26,135 nucleotides of DNA from an uncultured bacterium (GTDB lineage: Bacteria > Actinomycetota > Coriobacteriia > Coriobacteriales > Coriobacteriaceae). The position numbers were made by a program, and so were the translations under genes. The stretch is taken from NCBI GenBank assembly GCA_905215115.1, contig CAJMOP010000015.1:1-26135 (forward strand). Reading direction: 5' to 3'. Below, one piece after another: positions 22,238 through 26,135 of the stretch (within the stretch, counting starts at the first letter, position 1; every line of letters begins with the position of its first letter). Below the pieces are notes generated by a model that did not search any database, was not told the origin of the DNA, and was given only the letters and a program-made list of their open reading frames with translations.

Positions 22238-22987
22238 ATGCTGCTCGAGGGCAAGAAAGCAATCATCACCGGAGGCACGCGCGGTATCGGCTATGCCATC
22301 GCCTGCCGTTTTATCGAGGAGGGCGCCGTCGTCACCGTCTTTGGCTCGCGCCAGGAGACTGCCGATACGGCCGTTGAGAAGCTGACAGCCGCCTATCCCG
22401 ACGCCAAGGTCTGGGGCCGCTCCTGCGACCTCACCTCGCTCGAAGCCGTAACCGAGGCCTTTACCCAGGCCGCAGCCGACATGGGCGGCTTGGACACGGT
22501 CGTCAACAACGCCGGCATCTCCCAGCGCTCGCCCCTTTTGGATTACACGGCAGAAGAGTTTGCAAAGGTCATGGACCTCAATGTCGTCGCCGTCTTTAAT
22601 GGTCACCAGGCTGCCGCCAAGATCATGACCGAGGCCGGCCACGGCGGCACCATCACCACCACGAGTTCAATGGTCGCCAAGTATGGCCAGCCCTCCGGCG
22701 TCGGCTATCCTACGTCCAAGTTTGCCGTCAACGGCATGGTCCAGTCGCTCTCGCGCGAGCTCGCCCCCATGGGTATTCGCGTCAATGCCGTCGCGCCCGG
22801 CGTGACCAAGACCGATATGGTCGCCAACCTGCCCGAAGAGGTCATCAAGCCTATCATCGCCACCATTCCGCTGGGCCGCATGGGCGAGCCCGAGGATGTC
22901 GCCAACGCCTTCGTCTTCTTGGCGAGCGACATGTCCTCCTACGTCACGGGCGCCATCCTCCCCGTCGACGGAGCCGCCCGCTCCTAA
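22238..22987 (+). CDS. Short-chain dehydrogenase/reductase, BaiA-like
   Basis: A 249-residue classical SDR oxidoreductase. Visible motifs are the cofactor loop TGGTRGIG (11-18), NNAG (90-93), Asn115, and the catalytic Ser144, Tyr157 and Lys161 (YPTSK). Arg15 and Arg38 suggest NADP(H). Segments such as ITGGTRGIG, YPDAKVWG, DLTSLEAV and SGVGYPTSK resemble, from memory, the BaiA 3-alpha-hydroxysteroid dehydrogenases of bile-acid-converting gut clostridia. The same fold also gives FabG-type ketoreductases and sugar dehydrogenases, so the substrate is open. The ATG at 22238 follows AGAGAGGAAG; a longer version from 22184 is rejected. It appears monocistronic. Confidence 0.85.
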   Translation: MLLEGKKAIITGGTRGIGYAIACRFIEEGAVVTVFGSRQETADTAVEKLTAAYPDAKVWGRSCDLTSLEAVTEAFTQAAADMGGLDTVVNNAGISQRSPLLDYTAEEFAKVMDLNVVAVFNGHQAAAKIMTEAGHGGTITTTSSMVAKYGQPSGVGYPTSKFAVNGMVQSLSRELAPMGIRVNAVAPGVTKTDMVANLPEEVIKPIIATIPLGRMGEPEDVANAFVFLASDMSSYVTGAILPVDGAARS

Positions 22988-23031
22988 AGGTCGCAAGCCA
23001 CGACTTCGAAGCTCAACGGAGCTCAACGCAA

Positions 23032-23070
23032 AAGGCGCGCTGCCTGCATCAACCGCAGGCAGCGCGCCTT
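23032..23070. terminator. Strong hairpin between convergent SDR and antiporter genes
   Basis: Perfect 16-bp stem, 23032-23047 with 23055-23070 (arms AAGGCGCGCTGCCTGC and complement), loop of 7. The plus strand continues TTGTTCTGTTT and the minus strand CCTTTTGCG, so it may stop transcripts from both sides. It starts 44 bases after the SDR stop. Confidence 0.8.
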
Positions 23071-23084
23071 GTTCTGTTTATAGG

Positions 23085-23316
23085 GGAACCTGCGTCCCGG
23101 TATTTCAGCTCAGACCGGGACGCAGCTTCCCTCAGGGCCATGTTTCGGAAAGTGTGCCCCGTTTTGAACGCCGATTCTGGGACGCAGTTTCCGCAACGAG
23201 TCTCTCGCGGAAACTGCATCCCGCTCCGAGCGTCCATTCTGGGATGTGGCTTCCCGATGGGGGCCGATGCGGAAACCACATCCCGTTTCGAGCCTTCAAA
23301 GCGTGACGCGACTCCC
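23085..23316. repeat. 62-nt tandem array of alternating inverted arms
   Basis: Eight related 14-base arms alternate in orientation. Left arms (GGGACGCAGTTTCC-like) start at 23117, 23179, 23241 and a decayed one at 23303. Right arms (GGAAACTGCATCCC-like) start at 23085, 23147, 23209 and 23271. The pitch is exactly 62 bases, with 16-base loops within units and 18-base spacers between units. The spacers are themselves alike. Units 2 and 3 pair at 13 of 14 positions each. It lies directly after the antiporter stop, in its likely 3' untranslated region. The 344-base gap between SDR and antiporter genes holds only this and the hairpin before it. Confidence 0.9.
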
Positions 23317-23331
23317 TTGAGAGAGTATCGA

Positions 23332-24894
23332 CTACTTACCATCGTCATCCTGGGCTTCTTCTCTTGCATAGAGCTCCAGCATGCGGCGGCGGTATTCGCG
23401 CACGGCGAGCTTGGCGCGCTCCAGGCGACGGCGCTCAAGCGGAGTCAGCTCGGACGGGTCGACCTCGTCTCCATAGGTCTTATCGGCAAGCAGGTGCGCC
23501 GCGTCCACGATGCGGGCATCGATGTGGCCGCTCGCCGCCTCGGCGGAAAGACGCTCGGCAATCGTATCGAGCGTAGGCAGACCCTCGAATACGCGACCGT
23601 GACCATGCGAGGTCAGCAGCTCGTGCTCGCGTGCGAGCAGGCTCGCTAGGTCGTGGTGGGCGCGCAGGATGTCGAGTGCATCGGATGGATGCTCGGCAAC
23701 CTCTGCCACGGCGGCGACCGGTGCAGCATCCACCACGCGGTAGAAGAGCTGCGCGAGCAATGGCATCAAGAACACTGTGATGGCACCGGCGGCAACCATA
23801 ACCGACGCGATGTCTTGCGACAGCGCGCCCGCGTTGACGGCAACGCTTGTCACGGCAACGATGATCGGCAGGGCCGTGGTGCAGTACAGGGCCACGGTAA
23901 TGCGGCCATACGCCGACACATCGCGCGTCGCAGGACAAATGCTCATAGAAATAAGAATGGGCACGGCACGAATAATCAGCAACGCCACGATAAAGCCCGC
24001 AAGCAAGCCCGGGCGCGACACCACGGCCGTCAGGTCGATCTTTGCGCCCGATACGGTAAAGAACACCGGAATCAAAAAGCCGTAGGCCAGGCCATCGAGC
24101 TTGGTCTCGAGCGTATGGTTACCCTCGGGGATGATATAGCGCAGGACAAAGCCGGCGGCAAAAGAACCCAACACGATATCGAGGTCAAAGATGGCCGAGA
24201 ACGCCACGAGCGTGACCAGGATGAGCACGGTCAGGCGCACGAAGGTCTGCGACGTGGTGTCGGCGCGTTCCTCGACAAACGCAAAGAAGCGGCTGCCGAC
24301 GCGCCTGGAACGACTTGGGACCACGGCCAACAGCACGCAGACCACCGCAAACAGGCCAAGAATCACGAGCGTCTGGATGCCGGTGCGAGCAGACAGCAGC
24401 ACCGACATGGCGAGCACGGGGCCGAGCTCGCCCCACGTACCATAGGCAAGAATCGAATCGCCGACGCGCGTCCCGGCAAGCGACCGCTCGCGCAAGATGG
24501 GCATGAGCGCCCCAAGCGCCGTCGAGGTCAACGCCAGCGTCACGGCGATGCCATCAAAATGACTGACCGAGAACCACGGGGTAAAGCGCACGGCTAGCCA
24601 GGCGATACCAAACGTGACGACCCACGTCGCCAAGCCGTAGCGTCCCTCCACACCCGTAATGTTCTTAGGGTCAATCTCAAAGCCGGCAAGCAGGAACAAA
24701 AAGGCCAGGCCCAGCTCGGACACCAGCGAGACCTCGGCATCCACATGGATAAGGCCGAGCATATGCGGGCCCAGCACCGCACCGAACACGAGCAAAAAGA
24801 CCGTTTCGGGAACGGGTTTTCCGGGAATCGCCGAGGCAATGAAGGGGCTTGCAAAGGCCACGAGTGCGATGATGGCGAGCGAAACGAATGCCAT
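23332..24894 (-). CDS. CPA2-family cation/proton antiporter
   Basis: A 520-residue membrane antiporter of the Na+/H+ exchanger domain family. About 12 hydrophobic segments cover residues 1-390, with family-like stretches PETVFLLVFGAVLGPHMLG, LAFLFLLAGFEIDP (about 63-76) and GSFAAGFVLRYI. The C-terminal 125 residues are soluble and charged, ending in a basic helix (LERRRLERAKLAVREYRRR) and an acidic tail. No TrkA-N nucleotide-binding domain is seen, unlike KefB or KefC. It probably exchanges Na+ or K+ for protons. The ATG at 24894 has AAAGG six bases upstream. It is divergent from purL and its 3' side runs into the 62-nt array. Confidence 0.88.
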   Translation of the reverse strand: MAFVSLAIIALVAFASPFIASAIPGKPVPETVFLLVFGAVLGPHMLGLIHVDAEVSLVSELGLAFLFLLAGFEIDPKNITGVEGRYGLATWVVTFGIAWLAVRFTPWFSVSHFDGIAVTLALTSTALGALMPILRERSLAGTRVGDSILAYGTWGELGPVLAMSVLLSARTGIQTLVILGLFAVVCVLLAVVPSRSRRVGSRFFAFVEERADTTSQTFVRLTVLILVTLVAFSAIFDLDIVLGSFAAGFVLRYIIPEGNHTLETKLDGLAYGFLIPVFFTVSGAKIDLTAVVSRPGLLAGFIVALLIIRAVPILISMSICPATRDVSAYGRITVALYCTTALPIIVAVTSVAVNAGALSQDIASVMVAAGAITVFLMPLLAQLFYRVVDAAPVAAVAEVAEHPSDALDILRAHHDLASLLAREHELLTSHGHGRVFEGLPTLDTIAERLSAEAASGHIDARIVDAAHLLADKTYGDEVDPSELTPLERRRLERAKLAVREYRRRMLELYAREEAQDDDGK

Positions 24895-24963
24895 GTGATG
24901 CCTTTCTCTTGTTTGCGCTTCACTGTAGCACCCTCGCCGTCCTCAACGCGCCGCGAGCTGTCG

Positions 24964-25078
24964 TATCATAGTGAGGTTTACAAACATGTGGCTCAAGGCG
25001 ACTGCGAGGCTTGCCCCGTAAACCGACCGCTGCCGCATACCGTACCGTACGCCCAACCGATCAGGAAGGCAGGAACCA
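24964..25078 (+). promoter_or_regulatory. Promoter box and structured leader of purL
   Basis: TATCAT (24964-24969) is a good -10 box, but no clear -35 is seen. Transcription would start near 24975, just where GGTTTAC (24975-24981) begins; it pairs with GTAAACC (25018-25024) to close a 50-base domain with an inner CAAG/CTTG stem. A purine-responsive RNA is conceivable. I compared it with the ZTP (pfl) and purine riboswitches by eye and it does not fit either well. Confidence 0.4.
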
Positions 25079-26135
25079 ATGGTCTCTCGTATCTACGTGG
25101 AGAAGAAACCCGGGTTCGACGTCGAGGCTCAGCAGCTCAAGGGCGAGCTGACCGAGATTCTCGGCATCAAGGGCATCGAGGCCCTGAGGATTATCAACCG
25201 CTACGACGTCGAGGGCATCGACGAGGAGCTTTTCCGCTCCTGCGTGCCGACCGTCTTTAGCGAGCCCCAGGTCGATGTGACCTACGACGAGCTCCCCGCA
25301 AGCGATGGCGCCGTCTTTGCCGTCGAATTCCTGCCTGGCCAGTTTGACCAGCGCGCCGACTCCGCCAGCGAGTGCGTGCAGCTCATCAGCCAGGGCGAGC
25401 GCCCCGCCGTGCGCTCCGCCAAGGTCTATATTATCTCGGGCGCTCTGGACGAGGCCGCCATCGATGCCATCAAGCACTACGTGGTGAACCCCGTCGAGGC
25501 GCGCATAGCCTCGCTCGACCTGCCCGAGACGCTGTACATAGAGACCCCCGAGCCCCAGCCCGTCGAGGTGCTCGACGGTTTCCGTGAGCTCGACGAGGCC
25601 GGCCTTGCCGCCTTTATTTCCGAGCGCGGCCTCGCCATGGACGAGGCGGACATCGCCTTCTGCCAGCAGTACTTCCGCGATGAGGACCGCGACCCCACCA
25701 TCACCGAGATCCGCGTGATCGACACCTATTGGTCCGACCACTGCCGCCACACCACCTTCGGCACCGTCCTGGATGACGTGACGATCGACGACGCCGTGGT
25801 GCAGCAGGCCTTCGACCGCTACATGGAGATGCGCCACGAACTCGGCCGCGACGCCAAGCCCGTCTGCCTCATGGACATGGGCACCATCGGCGCCAAGTAC
25901 CTTAAGAAGACCGGCGTCATGACCGATGTCGACGAGTCCGAGGAGATCAACGCCTGCACCGTCAAGGTGAAGGTCGATGTCGATGGCGAGGACCAGGACT
26001 GGCTGTTCCTCTTTAAGAACGAGACCCACAACCACCCGACCGAGATCGAGCCCTTCGGCGGTGCCGCCACCTGCGTGGGCGGCGCCATCCGCGACCCGCT
26101 CTCGGGCCGCAGCTACGTGTACCAGGCCATGCGTG
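25079..26135 (+). CDS. purL: Phosphoribosylformylglycinamidine synthase PurL (5' part)
   Basis: The first 352 codons of a protein cut by the right edge. It converts FGAR to FGAM with glutamine and ATP in purine synthesis. The start MVSRIYVEKKPGFDVEAQQL, the motif WSDHCRHTTF (218-227) and KNETHNHPTEIEPFGGA (313-329) mark it as the long single-chain type found in Firmicutes and Coriobacteriia, whose full length is around 1240 residues with a C-terminal glutaminase domain. That domain would lie outside the window. The ATG at 25079 has AGGAAGGCAGGA upstream (AAGGCAGG). Confidence 0.96.
   Translation, partial: MVSRIYVEKKPGFDVEAQQLKGELTEILGIKGIEALRIINRYDVEGIDEELFRSCVPTVFSEPQVDVTYDELPASDGAVFAVEFLPGQFDQRADSASECVQLISQGERPAVRSAKVYIISGALDEAAIDAIKHYVVNPVEARIASLDLPETLYIETPEPQPVEVLDGFRELDEAGLAAFISERGLAMDEADIAFCQQYFRDEDRDPTITEIRVIDTYWSDHCRHTTFGTVLDDVTIDDAVVQQAFDRYMEMRHELGRDAKPVCLMDMGTIGAKYLKKTGVMTDVDESEEINACTVKVKVDVDGEDQDWLFLFKNETHNHPTEIEPFGGAATCVGGAIRDPLSGRSYVYQAMR

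Noticed and set aside
23085..23316. CRISPR array
   Set aside because: Repeats are only 14 bases, alternate in orientation, and the spacers are conserved rather than unique. No cas genes are present.
24975..25050. ZTP (pfl) riboswitch before purL
   Set aside because: CGACTG and CCGACCGC are faint echoes of its consensus, but the ACUGGCG core and the CCGCCUGGGC end are absent by eye.

Overview
The window looks like chromosomal DNA of a high-GC actinobacterium of the class Coriobacteriia, most likely Collinsella or a close relative. This is inferred from protein style, GC content, the RecJ-helicase gene architecture and the mix of genes; no 16S gene or other definitive marker is present. Almost every gene is a recognisable housekeeping or transport gene. 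I see no phage, insertion sequence, plasmid or CRISPR array.

Layout. Left (1-1843, minus strand): the translation operon infC-rpmI-rplT ends in a strong terminator and is preceded by a structured leader with its own attenuator-like hairpin; a tRNA-Leu(CAA) lies upstream. 1883-3316: a transglutaminase-like protein. 3335-3670: no gene, but two copies of a large palindromic repeat. 3671-11163 (minus): class II fructose-bisphosphate aldolase, then, in transcription order, a RecJ nuclease fused to a RecQ-like helicase, a bifunctional (p)ppGpp synthetase/hydrolase and a metallo-beta-lactamase-fold hydrolase. The last three recall the widespread recJ-apt-relA cluster with apt missing. 11440-12438 (plus): a BASS-family transporter. 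12466-13947 (minus): a coupled pair, cutC and a GalT-like protein. 14123-20422 (minus): a complete branched-chain amino-acid ABC transporter with two tandem binding proteins (livJ2-livJ1-livH-livM-livG-livF). 20673-22987 (plus): homoserine dehydrogenase, then a short-chain dehydrogenase resembling BaiA-type 3-alpha-hydroxysteroid dehydrogenases. 23332-24894 (minus): a CPA2-type cation/proton antiporter. 25079 to the right edge (plus): the start of purL.

How they fit together. The genes cover ribosome assembly, stringent response, DNA repair, glycolysis, branched-chain amino-acid uptake, aspartate-family amino-acid synthesis and purine synthesis. This suits an amino-acid-using gut anaerobe, although the habitat is only inferred.

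The most unusual items are: (1) the single-frame RecJ-RecQ fusion; (2) infC starting at AUA behind an attenuator-like leader; (3) a strictly periodic 62-nt array of alternating inverted arms with compensatory changes between SDR and antiporter; (4) the palindromic repeat doublet touching the aldolase stop codon; (5) a GalT-like protein coupled to cutC; (6) the BaiA-like dehydrogenase behind a possible attenuator.
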